Shown: positions 36,254 to 44,862 of the stretch, one piece after another | How the letters are laid out: each line of letters opens with the position of its first letter | How positions within the stretch are numbered: position 1 is the first letter of the stretch | NCBI GenBank assembly: GCA_022823775.1 | Contig: JAJEHI010000080.1 | Location: 1-64,000 of the forward strand | Direction: 5' to 3' | DNA from: Defluviicoccus sp. | GTDB lineage: Bacteria > Pseudomonadota > Alphaproteobacteria > MPNO01 | DNA: 64,000 bases | Translations under genes and position numbers: made by a program | Notes under the pieces: generated by a model | Told to the model about the DNA's origin: nothing | The model's input: only the letters and a program-made list of their open reading frames with translations | Database searches by the model: none

Positions 36254-36985
36254 ATGCCCCGCGAAGCCGCCTCCCTTCCCGACTCCGGTGCCGCCCCGCT
36301 CGTTCGCCTGGACGGGATCGAGCTCAGCCTCGAGAGCGCGGCGGGCAGGGTGGACATTCTTCGCGGCATCGATCTCTCCGTGGGGCGTGGCGAAACGATC
36401 AGCGTGGTGGGCCCGTCGGGATCGGGGAAAACCAGCCTGATGATGGTGATCGCCGGCCTCGAACGCCAGACCCGGGGCCGGGTGGAGATCGACGGCCGCG
36501 GTCTGCTGGCGCTGGACGAGGACGCGCTCGCCCGCCTCCGACTGGACTATATCGGGATCGTCTTCCAGAACTTCCACCTCGTGCCGACGATGAGCGCGCT
36601 GGAGAACGTCGCCATCCCGCGCGAGCTCGCCGGCAGCGCCGCCGCCTTCGACGAAGCCGCCGAGACGCTCGAACGCGTAGGGCTCGGCCACCGGCTCGGC
36701 CACTACCCGGGCCAGCTCTCCGGCGGGGAGCAGCAGCGCGTCGCGCTGGCCCGCGCCTTCGTCGCGAAGCCGGCCCTGCTGCTGGCCGACGAGCCCACCG
36801 GCAATCTCGACGGCGACACCGGAAACGCGGTGATCGATCTGCTGTTCTCGCTGGTGGCGGAGGCCGGCACGACCCTGCTCCTGGTCACCCACAACCCGGA
36901 ACTCGCGGGACGCTGCGCGCGCCGGCTGACGCTTTCCGACGGGCGCATCGCCGCCGACCGGATAACGGCGGACGCACTGTCGTGA
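36254..36985 (+). CDS. ybbA: YbbA-type ABC ATPase (LolD/MacB-like family)
   Basis: This 243-residue ATPase has Walker A GPSGSGKTS near residue 56, the signature LSGGEQQ near 156 and Walker B LLLADEPTGNLD. The latter is the TGNLD form of the MacB/LolD/FtsE group that powers mechanotransmission rather than ordinary transport. It starts at ATG 36254, and its stop overlaps the GTG start of the permease gene (36982-36985). With YbbP it should form an inner-membrane complex; the E. coli pair is linked by position to tesA, and a role in extracting lipids or hydrophobic compounds is suspected but unproven. Confidence 0.93.
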   Translation: MPREAASLPDSGAAPLVRLDGIELSLESAAGRVDILRGIDLSVGRGETISVVGPSGSGKTSLMMVIAGLERQTRGRVEIDGRGLLALDEDALARLRLDYIGIVFQNFHLVPTMSALENVAIPRELAGSAAAFDEAAETLERVGLGHRLGHYPGQLSGGEQQRVALARAFVAKPALLLADEPTGNLDGDTGNAVIDLLFSLVAEAGTTLLLVTHNPELAGRCARRLTLSDGRIAADRITADALS

Positions 36986-39513
36986 ACGGCGCCGGGGTGG
37001 CGTTGCGATTCGCGCTTCGCGAGCTTCGCGGCGGGTTGCGGGGCTTCCGGATATTCGTCGCCTGCCTCGCGGTCGGCGTCGCGGCGGTCGCGGCGGTGGG
37101 CTCCACCACCTCGGCGATTCGCGACGGGATCGAGGCCGACGGCCGCAAGACGCTGGGCGGGGACATCTCGATCCGCAGCCTGCACCGCGATATCGGTCCC
37201 GAGCGCAAGGCATGGCTGGAAGACTCGGGAACGGTGTCGCGGATGCTGCGCATGCGAGCGATGGCGCGGACCGCGGACCGGAGCGCCCGGTCCCTCATCG
37301 AACTCAAGGCGGTCGACGGCGTCTACCCGCTCTACGGCGCGCTCGCGCTCGATCCGGAACGATCCGCCGACGCGGCGCTCGCGCGGGATGGCGGCGGCGT
37401 GCGGGGCGCGGCGGTGGAGGAACGCCTGCTGCGCAAGCTCGGCGTGGACCGGGGCGCGCGGATCCGCATCGGCGACGCCGATTTCGAGATCCGCGCCACC
37501 ATCGCGCACGAGCCGGACCGGCTCGGCGACGGCGGGCTGATCGGGCTCGGCCCGAAGGTGATCGTCTCCGCCGACAGCATCGCCGAGACCGGGCTGGTCC
37601 GGCCGGGCAGTCTGGTCCGCTATTTCTACAAGGTCCGGCTCGAACCGGGTGCCGATCTCGGAGATTGGCGCGAACGGCTCGACAGCCGCTTCCCGGAGGC
37701 CGCCTGGCGGGTGCGCGACCGCACCAACGCCTCGCCCGCGGCGCAGCGCTTCATCGACGGCACCCAGGTCTTCCTCACGCTGATCGGCTTGACCGCGCTT
37801 CTGGTCGGCGGGGTGGGCGTCGGTAACGCCGTCGGCAATTATCTCTCCGGCCGCATGGAGACCATCGCGACCCTCAAATGCGTCGGGGCGTCGGGCGGCA
37901 CGATCTTCGGCGTTTACCTGATCCAGATCCTCGCGATGGCGGCGGTCGGGATCGCCATCGGGCTGATCCTCGGCGCGGCCGCCCCGCCGCTCGCGGGCGA
38001 GCTCGTCAACGCCGCCCTCGGCGTCGAGGCACGCTTCGGCATCTACCCCGACGTGCTGGGCCTCGCCGCGGCGTTCGGCCTCCTGGTCGCGCTCCTGTTC
38101 TCGATCTGGCCGGTCGCGCGCGCCTGCGAGGTCCCGGGATCGGCGCTGTTCCGGGCGGCGATCGTGGAAATCCGCGTGTGGCCCCGCCCCTGGGCGGTCG
38201 GCGCCACGGCGGCGGTGGCCGCGGTCCTGGCCGCGCTGGTCGTCGCGACGGCCGACAATCTCGGCGTGGCGCTCTGGTTCGTCGGCGGCAGCGCGGCCGC
38301 CTTCGCGCTGTTCCGGGCGGCCGGCTACGGGCTGGAGCGCGGCGCGGCGCAGTTCCGCCGGGTACGCGGCGCGTCGCTCCGCCTCGCGCTCGCCAACCTG
38401 CACCGCCCGGGCGCGCCCTCGGCCAAGGTGGTGCTGTCGCTCGGGCTCGGCCTCGCCGTGCTCGTGGCGACGGTCTCGATCGAGGGCAATCTGCGCCACC
38501 AGGTGGCGAACAGCCTGCCGTCGGACGCGCCCGACTTCTACTTCGTCGACCTGCAACCCGACCAGGTGGAGGCGTTCGAGCGAATCGTGGAGGCGGTCCC
38601 CGGCGCGAACGGCCTGCGCCGGGTGCCGATGCTGCGCGGCCGCATTCTCCGGATCGCGGGAAGGCCCGCCTCGGAAGCCGCCATCCATCCCTCGGCGCGC
38701 TGGCTGCTCCGCGGCGACCGGGGGATCACCTGGTCGGCCGCCCCGTCCCCGGACATGGACCTCGTGCAAGGACGATGGTGGCCGGCCGACTATTCGGGTC
38801 CGCCGCTGATATCGCTTTCCCACGACGCGGCGACCGGGCTCGGGCTCGGCATCGGCGACACGCTCACGGTCGACGTGCTGGGGCGCGCGATCACCGGGAA
38901 GATCGCCAATATCCGCGAGGTGCGCTGGCGCTCCCTCAGGATCAATTTCGTCATGGTGTTCTCGCCCGGCGTGCTCGAGGGCGCGCCGCAGACGCACCTC
39001 GCGACGCTGAACGCGCCGGACCCGGCGCTCGCCCGCGTCGAGGCCGCGGTGACCGACCGCTTTCCCAACGTGACCGCCATTCGGGTGGGCGAGGTGCTCG
39101 ATTTGGTGCGCGAGGTCCTCGACCGGATCGCCGCCACGGTACGAGTCGCCGCGGGCGTGACGCTGCTCGCCGGAATCCTAGTCCTTGCCGGCGCGGCGGC
39201 GGCGGGGCACAGGCGCCGGGTCTACGACTCGGTGGTGCTGAAGGTGCTGGGCGCCACCCGGCGGCGCGTGCTCCAGGCCTACGCCATCGAATACGGTCTT
39301 CTCGGCGCCGCGACGGCGGTCGTCGCCGGGCTCGTCGGCACGGTCGCCGCCTGGGCCGCCGTGACCCAGATGATGGAATTCGAGTGGCGGTTCCAGCCCT
39401 GGATCGCGGTCGCGACCGTCGCGGGCTCGGCGGCGCTCACGCTGGCCTTCGGCTTCGTCGGCACCTGGCGCGCGCTCGGCGACAAGGCCGCCCCGCTGCT
39501 CAGGAACGAGTAG
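36982..39513 (+). CDS. ybbP: YbbP-type ABC permease with two FtsX domains
   Basis: From GTG 36982 this encodes 843 residues. An N-terminal helix (FRIFVACLAVGVAAVAAVGS) precedes a large periplasmic MacB-like domain. Then come a first FtsX unit (FLTLIGLTALLVGGVGVGNA through about residue 385), a second periplasmic domain, and a C-terminal FtsX unit with VAAGVTLLAGILVLAGAAAA. The LKCVGASGGTIFGVYL and LKVLGATRRRVLQAYA segments are the coupling regions seen in both FtsX repeats. It pairs with YbbA. A much longer open frame continues upstream to 35473, but it lies over ybbA and tesA and is not coding. Confidence 0.92.
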   Translation: MNGAGVALRFALRELRGGLRGFRIFVACLAVGVAAVAAVGSTTSAIRDGIEADGRKTLGGDISIRSLHRDIGPERKAWLEDSGTVSRMLRMRAMARTADRSARSLIELKAVDGVYPLYGALALDPERSADAALARDGGGVRGAAVEERLLRKLGVDRGARIRIGDADFEIRATIAHEPDRLGDGGLIGLGPKVIVSADSIAETGLVRPGSLVRYFYKVRLEPGADLGDWRERLDSRFPEAAWRVRDRTNASPAAQRFIDGTQVFLTLIGLTALLVGGVGVGNAVGNYLSGRMETIATLKCVGASGGTIFGVYLIQILAMAAVGIAIGLILGAAAPPLAGELVNAALGVEARFGIYPDVLGLAAAFGLLVALLFSIWPVARACEVPGSALFRAAIVEIRVWPRPWAVGATAAVAAVLAALVVATADNLGVALWFVGGSAAAFALFRAAGYGLERGAAQFRRVRGASLRLALANLHRPGAPSAKVVLSLGLGLAVLVATVSIEGNLRHQVANSLPSDAPDFYFVDLQPDQVEAFERIVEAVPGANGLRRVPMLRGRILRIAGRPASEAAIHPSARWLLRGDRGITWSAAPSPDMDLVQGRWWPADYSGPPLISLSHDAATGLGLGIGDTLTVDVLGRAITGKIANIREVRWRSLRINFVMVFSPGVLEGAPQTHLATLNAPDPALARVEAAVTDRFPNVTAIRVGEVLDLVREVLDRIAATVRVAAGVTLLAGILVLAGAAAAGHRRRVYDSVVLKVLGATRRRVLQAYAIEYGLLGAATAVVAGLVGTVAAWAAVTQMMEFEWRFQPWIAVATVAGSAALTLAFGFVGTWRALGDKAAPLLRNE

Positions 39514-39514
39514 G

Positions 39515-39607
39515 GCGTCCTTCGATACGGCCCTTCGGGCCTACTCAGGATGAGGAGTTTCTTCTTCCCTCATCCTGAATAGCGGCGCAGCCGCGTATCG
39601 AAGGACG
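39515..39607. repeat. Nested palindromic repeat, family 1, copy 2
   Basis: The arms 39515-39554 and 39568-39607 are reverse complements, sharing CGTCCTTCGATACG at the outer end and CTACTCAGGATGAGG or its variant at the inner end. Each arm also holds its own mini-hairpin (GCCC-TTC-GGGC on the left, CGGC-GCA-GCCG on the right). It starts just after the ybbP stop codon. It is the same family as 16396-16490, here intergenic. Confidence 0.88.
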
Positions 39608-39687
39608 GCGCGTTTCGGACGCTTGATTTTGCCACCCCCCGGACCATATGGTAGCCACGATCAATCCCAGCTTCGGAGAGGATGCTC

Positions 39688-40398
39688 ATGGCGTTCGGAA
39701 CGGAACGGACCGTGCTGCGCACGGGCCAGGCGACGGAGGTGTTCGATGCCGGCCTGAGGGCGCACATGCTCAGGGTTTACAACTACATGGCCTCGGGCCT
39801 GGCGCTGACCGGGATCGTCGCCTATGCGATGGCGTTTTCCGGGGTCTACGCGCAGATCGCCCAGACCGGGCTGATCTGGGTAGTGATGCTGGCGCCGCTC
39901 GGCTTCATCTTCTTCCTGAGCTTCAAGATCCAGACCATGCGCGCCTCGACCGCGCAGACCCTGTTCTGGGCCTTCGCCGGGATCATGGGGCTCTCGATGG
40001 CGAGCATCTTCCTGGTCTTCACGGGAGCCAGCATCGCGCGGGTGTTCTTCATCGCCGCCGGCACCTTCGCCGCGATGAGCCTCTGGGGCTACACCACCAA
40101 GCGCGACCTGACGGGGATGGGATCGTTCCTGTTCATGGGGCTGATCGGCATCATCCTGGCGGCGATCGTCAACATGTTCATCCAATCGAGCGCGCTCCAC
40201 TTCGCGATCTCGGCGATCGGCGTGCTCGTCTTCGTCGGACTCACCGCCTACGACACCCAGAAGATCAAGAACGAATACGCCGAATGGCACGACTCCGAGA
40301 CGTCGTCGAAGCTCGCCATCATGGGTGCGCTCCGGCTCTATCTCGACTTCATCAACCTGTTCATGCTACTCCTGCATTTCTTCGGAGACCGCCGCTAG
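39688..40398 (+). CDS. Bax inhibitor-1 / YccA family membrane protein
   Basis: This 236-residue protein has seven hydrophobic helices and the family core: LRVYNYMASGLALTGIVAYA near the N-terminus, FFIAAGTFAAMSLWGYTTKR in the middle and FVGLTAYDTQKIKNEY near the end, whose Asp is part of the pH-sensing pair in bacterial BsYetJ. These proteins act as calcium-leak channels or, as in E. coli YccA, interact with the FtsH protease. ATG 39688 is preferred over ATG 39682 because the ribosome-binding site GGAGAGG (39675-39681) lies seven bases before the former and touches the latter. A strong terminator follows. Confidence 0.93.
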   Translation: MAFGTERTVLRTGQATEVFDAGLRAHMLRVYNYMASGLALTGIVAYAMAFSGVYAQIAQTGLIWVVMLAPLGFIFFLSFKIQTMRASTAQTLFWAFAGIMGLSMASIFLVFTGASIARVFFIAAGTFAAMSLWGYTTKRDLTGMGSFLFMGLIGIILAAIVNMFIQSSALHFAISAIGVLVFVGLTAYDTQKIKNEYAEWHDSETSSKLAIMGALRLYLDFINLFMLLLHFFGDRR

Positions 40399-40419
40399 GC
40401 GGGTTTCGATCCGGCTTCG

Positions 40420-40443
40420 GGGGCGCCTTCGGGCGCCCCTTTT
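40420..40443 (+). terminator. Rho-independent terminator after the Bax-inhibitor gene
   Basis: GGGGCGCC and GGCGCCCC form a perfect 8-bp stem around a TTCG loop, followed by TTTT at 40440-40443. It lies 22 bases after the stop of the Bax inhibitor-1 gene. Confidence 0.9.
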
Positions 40444-40519
40444 CGTTCCGGCGCGATAGGGCTGGACGCGGCGCACCGGCGGCGGGATCATCGGTCGGAA
40501 CCGAGCCGGGGAGGACGGG

Positions 40520-41581
40520 ATGACGGGAACGGTCTACGCGGGCGTCGGACACTGGCAGGCGAGCAGCCCGAAGGTCCGCACATGCGGCTTCTTCCGCCGG
40601 CGGTCGGGGGACGCCGGCTGGCAATCGCTGACCCGGGGCCTGCCGCCGGACCCCGAGGTGCGCGCCATCGAGCTTCACCCCGGCGATCCCCGGATCGTCT
40701 TCGCGGGCACCCAGGACGGCGTCTACCGCAGCGACGACGGCGGCGACAGCTGGGCCTAGCTCAACCTGCCGGGAGAGCTGCGGATGGTCTGGTCGATCGC
40801 CTTCGATCCGGACGACGCGGACACGATGTTCGTCGGCGTCGAGGGGTTCGCGATCTGGCGTACCCGCAACGGCGGCGGCGCCTGGGAACGGCTCGACGTG
40901 CCCGCGCCCGGCGGCATACCGGAGTGCCCGTTCGCGACCCGCGTCACCCGCATCGCCGTCGATCCCAACGATTCCGGCCGCGTCTATGCGGGGCTCGAGG
41001 TGCTGGGCGTGGTCCGCAGCCTCGACGGCGGCGACAGCTGGGCCGACGTGAGCGGCGACCTGCTGGCGCTCGCCGCGGCGAACGAGCACCTGCAAAGCGG
41101 GCTGCTCACCGGCGATCCGCACGAGGGGATGGTGGACATCCATGCGATCTCGGTCAGCCGCGACCAGCCCGGCAAGGTCTATCTCGCCAACCGCATGGGG
41201 CTGTTCTCGACCGAGGACGCGGGCGAGAAGTGGACGGAGCTCGGGATCGGCCGGTTCTCGCCGGTCACCTATGCGCGCGACGTCTACGTGTCGTCGCACG
41301 ATCCGGAACGCATCTTCGCCGCGCTCAGCCCGGCTTCGGTCAGCGACGCGGGCGCGCTCTGGTGCTCCGACGACGGCGCGCGGAGCTGGCGGCGCTTCGA
41401 CGCCGACCTGCCGATCGCCGCGACCCTGATGAAGGTCGCCGAGAGCCCCCTCGACCCGGCGCGGGTCTGTTGCGGCGCGCGCAACGGACAGGTCTTCGGC
41501 ACCGAGGACGCGGGCGCCACCTGGCGCGACATGCCGCTCCCCGATGGGGTCTCCGGCATCTACGCCATGGCGTGCGCGTAG
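40520..41581 (+). pseudogene. BNR/sortilin-type repeat protein interrupted by an in-frame TAG
   Basis: One continuous frame of 353 codons encodes a beta-propeller-like protein with BNR repeats: YRSDDGGDSW, VVRSLDGGDSWADV, FSTEDAGEKWTEL, WCSDDGARSWRRF and FGTEDAGATWRDM. Codon 80 is TAG (40757-40759), between SW-A and LNLPGELRM. A single base change from GAG would give GGDSWAELN, the normal continuation. The rest of the frame is intact on both sides, so this is a recent nonsense mutation, a sequencing error, or a readthrough site. An independent start at 40784 would give 265 residues lacking the first blades. Relatives resemble photosystem-assembly Ycf48-like or exo-alpha-sialidase-like propellers of unknown function. 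Confidence 0.8.
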
Positions 41582-41621
41582 CGTTCCGTCCGGGTGACGC
41601 TCGAGACACGGGAGGCGCACC

Positions 41622-41990
41622 ATGATGAGGCTCTTGTTCGCCGCGGTCCTGGCCCTGGGACTCACGGCTCCGGCGGCCGGGGCCCTGGCCCATCACGGCT
41701 GGTCGTGGACCACCGGCGGCAATATCGATCTGACCGGCATCGTGAAGACCGTCCGCCTCGGCAACCCCCACGGGGTGCTCAAGATCGACGTGGAAGGCGA
41801 GGAGTGGACGGTCGAGGTCGGTCAGCCCTGGCGCAACCGGCGCGCCGGCCTCGGGGACGGCGACCTGGCCGAAGGTGTCGAGATCCGGGTGATCGGCGAG
41901 CCAGCGGCGGCTCTGTCGGAAAAGCGGGTCAAGGTGGAGCGGCTGTTCCTGGGCAAACGCGAATACGTTCTCTACCCCGAACGCGACTGA
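41622..41990 (+). CDS. DUF6152-type small secreted protein
   Basis: This 122-residue protein has a signal peptide (MMRLLFAAVLALGLTAPAAG) with likely cleavage before ALAHHGWS. The mature part begins with HHGWSWTTGGNIDLTGIVK and continues as a beta-rich OB-like domain, VRLGNPHGVLKIDVEGEEW being typical of DUF6152. The double histidine at the mature N-terminus could bind metal, which is inference. A second start codon lies at 41625. It is followed five bases later by a membrane-protein gene; such pairs are common and are probably an operon. Confidence 0.75.
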   Translation: MMRLLFAAVLALGLTAPAAGALAHHGWSWTTGGNIDLTGIVKTVRLGNPHGVLKIDVEGEEWTVEVGQPWRNRRAGLGDGDLAEGVEIRVIGEPAAALSEKRVKVERLFLGKREYVLYPERD

Positions 41991-41994
41991 AACC

Positions 41995-42465
41995 TTGGAG
42001 ACCCTGTTCGCGGCGCTGGAGGGAACGGCCCTGGCGCAGGCGCTGCGGGCCTCCCGCTGGGGCTATGCCGCGGTCAACGCCGCGCACATCTTCGCGATCG
42101 CCCTGCTGGTCGGCTCCGTGGTCCCGCTCAATCTGCGGCTTCTCGGGGTGTGGCGCGGTATCGCCCGCGAAACGGCGGTGCGGCTGCTCGCCCCCGTCGC
42201 GGCGAGCGGGCTGGCCCTTGCCCTGCTGACGGGACCGCTGCTGTTCGCGGTCCGGGCGCGGGAATATAGCGGCGTCGGGTTCCTGCAGCTCAAGCTCGCC
42301 CTCATCGCCGTCGCGGTCCTGTCGACGCTCGCGCTCTGCCGGTCCCACGGGTTCCTGCTCAAGGACGCCCCGCGCGCGCGTCTCGCGGGTCACGCCCTCG
42401 TCTCCATGGTCTGCTGGCTCGGAGCGCTCGTCTGCGGCCGGCTGATCGCGTTCGCGGGGGATTGA
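41995..42465 (+). CDS. Small four-helix membrane protein (DUF6644/DUF2214-like)
   Basis: From TTG 41995 the frame gives 156 residues with four strongly hydrophobic segments: AAHIFAIALLVGSVVPLNLR, LLAPVAASGLALALLTGPLL, QLKLALIAVAVLSTLALC, and HALVSMVCWLGALVCGRLIA. The first has an embedded histidine and the third a lysine, as in heme- or quinone-associated small membrane proteins, but no full heme site is evident. No ribosome-binding site is obvious before TTG, so translation may be coupled to the gene before it. The assignment to DUF6644 is tentative. Its stop overlaps the region before the phosphatase start. Confidence 0.65.
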   Translation: METLFAALEGTALAQALRASRWGYAAVNAAHIFAIALLVGSVVPLNLRLLGVWRGIARETAVRLLAPVAASGLALALLTGPLLFAVRAREYSGVGFLQLKLALIAVAVLSTLALCRSHGFLLKDAPRARLAGHALVSMVCWLGALVCGRLIAFAGD

Positions 42466-42470
42466 GGCCG

Positions 42471-43082
42471 ATGCGCGGCCCCGCGCGGCGACCCCGCCTC
42501 CCGCGCCTGCCGGCGACGCCGCTGATTCTCTCCGTCGCCTTGCTCGCCGTCTTCCTTCCTCCGGCGCCGGCGGCCGCCGACGCGCGCTTCGCCCGCCTCT
42601 CCCAGGCTGGGATCGTCGCGATCGTGCGCCACGCCCACGCCCCGGGAAGCGGAGATCCGGCGAATTTCTCGCTCGACGATTGCGCGACCCAGCGCAATCT
42701 CGACGCCCGAGGCAGGGAGCAGGCGCGAAGGATCGGGGCGGCGATCCGCGCCGGCGGCGCGGCCGTCGACCGCGTTCTCACCAGCCAATGGTGCCGCTGC
42801 CGGGACACGGCGCGGCTTCTCGACCTGGCTCCGGTCGAGGAATTGCCCGCGCTCAACTCGTTCTTCCGCACCCCGTCCCGCGCCGGCCGGCAGACCGCGG
42901 AGCTCCGACAATTCCTGTCGGACCTCCCGCCGGACGAAACCGCGGTCCTGGTCACCCATTACGTGAACATCCGGGCGCTCACCGGACGGGCCGTCGCCTC
43001 GGGCGAGGTCCTCCTCCTCGAGATCGGACACGACGGCACGGTCGAGGCGGTCGACGAGGTCCTGATCCGCCCTCGGCGCTGA
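42471..43082 (+). CDS. Secreted histidine phosphatase (SixA/PhoE-like superfamily)
   Basis: From ATG 42471 this gives 203 residues. It begins with a basic stretch and a hydrophobic helix (LILSVALLAVFLPPAPAAAD), a signal peptide, so it is likely periplasmic. The catalytic segment VRHAHAPGSGDP holds the phospho-accepting histidine, LTSQWCRCRDTA supplies the conserved arginines, and VTHYVNI holds the second histidine. It hydrolyses phosphate monoesters; the natural substrate is unknown. The fold is the short single-domain form. It is the last gene of the small group that begins at 41622. Confidence 0.88.
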   Translation: MRGPARRPRLPRLPATPLILSVALLAVFLPPAPAAADARFARLSQAGIVAIVRHAHAPGSGDPANFSLDDCATQRNLDARGREQARRIGAAIRAGGAAVDRVLTSQWCRCRDTARLLDLAPVEELPALNSFFRTPSRAGRQTAELRQFLSDLPPDETAVLVTHYVNIRALTGRAVASGEVLLLEIGHDGTVEAVDEVLIRPRR

Positions 43083-43207
43083 GATCGCCCCCGCGCCACT
43101 GTCGTCCGGGTTAGCGGCATCCGCTCGGGTTGGACGCGATTCTCCCGACATCCTTCACCGTCATGGTCCGCGCAGGCCGATATGACGGGGAACGGACCGG
43201 GAAGGAA

Positions 43208-43282
43208 TGGTGGGCGCGGCTGGGATTGAACCAGCGACCCCTACGATGTCAACGTAGTGCTCTCCCGCTGAGCTACGCGCCC
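43208..43282 (-). tRNA. tRNA-Val (anticodon GAC)
   Basis: On the minus strand this is a complete 75-base cloverleaf. The acceptor stem is GGGCGCG/CGCGCCC with the CCA end encoded, the D arm is GCTCAGCGGGAGAGC, and the anticodon stem CTACG/CGTAG holds the loop TTGACAT (anticodon GAC at 43248-43250). The T arm with GGTTCAATCCC is followed by the pairing half of the acceptor. GAC reads the valine codons GUC and GUU. Confidence 0.97.
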
Positions 43283-43378
43283 GGCCGCCGAGGGGTGGTT
43301 TCTATCGCCTCGGGCGCGCGCTTGGCAAGTGCTGGCACGGATGACAGGGCGGGAGCGATCCGCTAAATCTGTCCGGTC

Positions 43379-44269
43379 ATGCAGAGTACCGGCAAGCTGC
43401 GTATCGAGGTCTCCGACCATCACGAAATCCTGTGGCCCGGCGAGCAGACGGCGCCGATCATGCTCGCCTCGCCGCATAGCGGCGCCGCCTATCCGGAATC
43501 CTTCGTCGCCGCCTCGCCGCTCGATCCGCTCGATCTGCGCCGGTCGGAAGACTGCTTCGTCGACGAGCTCTGGCTCGGCGCCCGGGCGCTCGGGGTGCCT
43601 CTGCTGCGCGCCGCGTTCCCGCGCGCTTTCGTCGATGCCAACCGCGAGCCGTTCGAGCTCGACCCGGAGATGTTCGAGGATGCGCTGCCGCCTTACGTGA
43701 ACGTGAATTCGAGCCGCGTTGCCGCCGGTCTCGGAACCCTCGCGCGGGTGGTCGCGAGCGGCAAGGAGATATATGGCGGCAAGCTCCGGTTCGCCGACGC
43801 GCTGGAGCGGATCGAAACCTGCTACCGGCCCTATCACGCGGCGCTCCGGCGGCTGATCGACGCCACGCGCGACCGCTTCGGCTATTGCATCCTGATCGAC
43901 TGCCACTCGATGCCGTCGGTCGGCGCCCCGATGGACCCGGACGCCGGGCGGGGACGGGCGGACTTCATTCTCGGCGACGGTTTCGGCACCGCCTGCGAGG
44001 GCGCGATCGCCGACACCGTGGAACGGGCGCTGGAGAGCCACGGCTACCGCGTCACCCGCAACAAGCCCTTCGCCGGCGGCTATACCACGCGGCATTACGG
44101 GTGCCCGGGGGAAGGCGTGCATGCGCTCCAGATCGAGACCAACCGGGCGCTCTACATGGACGAGGACGCGATCCGGCGGCTCCCGGCGCTGGCCGAGGTC
44201 GCGGTACACATGACATCCGTGGTGTCGGCGCTGATCCGCCTCGGCAGGGTGGACCTGGCCGCCGAATGA
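43379..44269 (+). CDS. N-formylglutamate amidohydrolase family protein
   Basis: This 296-residue protein has the family motifs IMLASPHSGAAYPESF near residue 28, DANREPFELDPEMF, the central FGYCILIDCHSMPSVG, and GGYTTRHYGCPGEGVHALQI. His/Asp residues in these segments bind zinc. Members release formate from N-formyl-L-glutamate in histidine breakdown or act on related amides; no hut genes are near, so the exact substrate is open. It overlaps the N-acetyltransferase gene by four bases (44266-44269), pointing to linked expression. Confidence 0.9.
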   Translation: MQSTGKLRIEVSDHHEILWPGEQTAPIMLASPHSGAAYPESFVAASPLDPLDLRRSEDCFVDELWLGARALGVPLLRAAFPRAFVDANREPFELDPEMFEDALPPYVNVNSSRVAAGLGTLARVVASGKEIYGGKLRFADALERIETCYRPYHAALRRLIDATRDRFGYCILIDCHSMPSVGAPMDPDAGRGRADFILGDGFGTACEGAIADTVERALESHGYRVTRNKPFAGGYTTRHYGCPGEGVHALQIETNRALYMDEDAIRRLPALAEVAVHMTSVVSALIRLGRVDLAAE

Positions 44270-44811
44270 CCGGCGCTGGGCTATCGACGTCCGGGATCGC
44301 GGTGCGCGACGCCGCGGAAGGCGACTTCGCCGCGATCGCCGGGATCTACGCCCGGTACGTCCTCCACGGCACCGCCTCGTTCGAGATCGATCCGCCCGGC
44401 GCGGACACCCTGATCGAGCGCTGGCGCGGCGTGCTCGCGGCCGGGCTTCCCTATCTGGTCGCCGAGACCGGCGGCTCGGTCGCGGGCTTCGCCTACGCGA
44501 CCCTGTACCGTCCGCGCCGCGCCTACCGCTTTACCGTCGAGCACTCGATCTACGTGCGCCAGGGCGACGCGCGACGGGGGGTCGGGGGCGCGCTGATCGA
44601 GCCGCTGATCGAACGCTGCGCCGCGCTCGGCTACCGGCAGATGGTCGCGGTGATCGGCGATTCGGCGAACGCGGCCTCGATAGGCTTCCACAAGCGGCAC
44701 GGGTTCCGCCACGCGGGGACCCTCCCCTCCGTCGGCTACAAGTTCGACCGCTGGGTCGACAGCGTGCTGATGATCCGTCCCCTCGGGGACGGCGACGCCT
44801 CGCCGCCTTAG
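44266..44811 (+). CDS. GNAT N-acetyltransferase (phosphinothricin acetyltransferase-like)
   Basis: This 181-residue enzyme opens with VRDAAEGDFAAIAGIYARYV, has EIDPPGADTLIERWR, the acetyl-CoA-binding loop RQGDARRGVGGALIEPLIE and the C-terminal NAASIGFHKRHGFRHAG. These match the phosphinothricin/methionine sulfoximine acetyltransferase branch. Such enzymes acetylate glutamine-synthetase inhibitors or related amines. It overlaps the upstream amidohydrolase gene as ATGA. No signal peptide; cytoplasmic. Confidence 0.9.
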   Translation: MTGAGLSTSGIAVRDAAEGDFAAIAGIYARYVLHGTASFEIDPPGADTLIERWRGVLAAGLPYLVAETGGSVAGFAYATLYRPRRAYRFTVEHSIYVRQGDARRGVGGALIEPLIERCAALGYRQMVAVIGDSANAASIGFHKRHGFRHAGTLPSVGYKFDRWVDSVLMIRPLGDGDASPP

Positions 44812-44830
44812 GACAGACCTCCAACGCCCG

Positions 44831-44862
44831 AAAAAAAGGGTGGCCGCCGGGAGGCGGCCACC
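44831..44862 (-). terminator. Hairpin with T7 tail on the minus strand
   Basis: GGTGGCCGCC (44839-44848) and GGCGGCCACC (44853-44862) form a perfect 10-bp stem. On the minus strand it is followed by C and seven Ts (44837 down to 44831), a textbook intrinsic terminator for leftward transcription. On the plus strand the tail is AAATTGGGAGGAAA, so it would not terminate the acetyltransferase gene. No leftward gene is evident in the 285 bases to its right, so an unannotated small RNA or stray antisense transcript is possible. Confidence 0.6.

Noticed and set aside
35473-36981. 500-codon upstream extension of the ybbP frame
   Set aside because: It covers the FIST end, tesA and all of ybbA in another frame. 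The conserved YbbP N-terminus begins at GTG 36982, which overlaps the ybbA stop in the usual way.
43140-43200. Degenerate REP-like palindrome near the tRNA
   Set aside because: It has a partial match to the 47321 element (GTCATGGTC…GGCCGA…GACGG), but the arms do not pair well enough to call a repeat.
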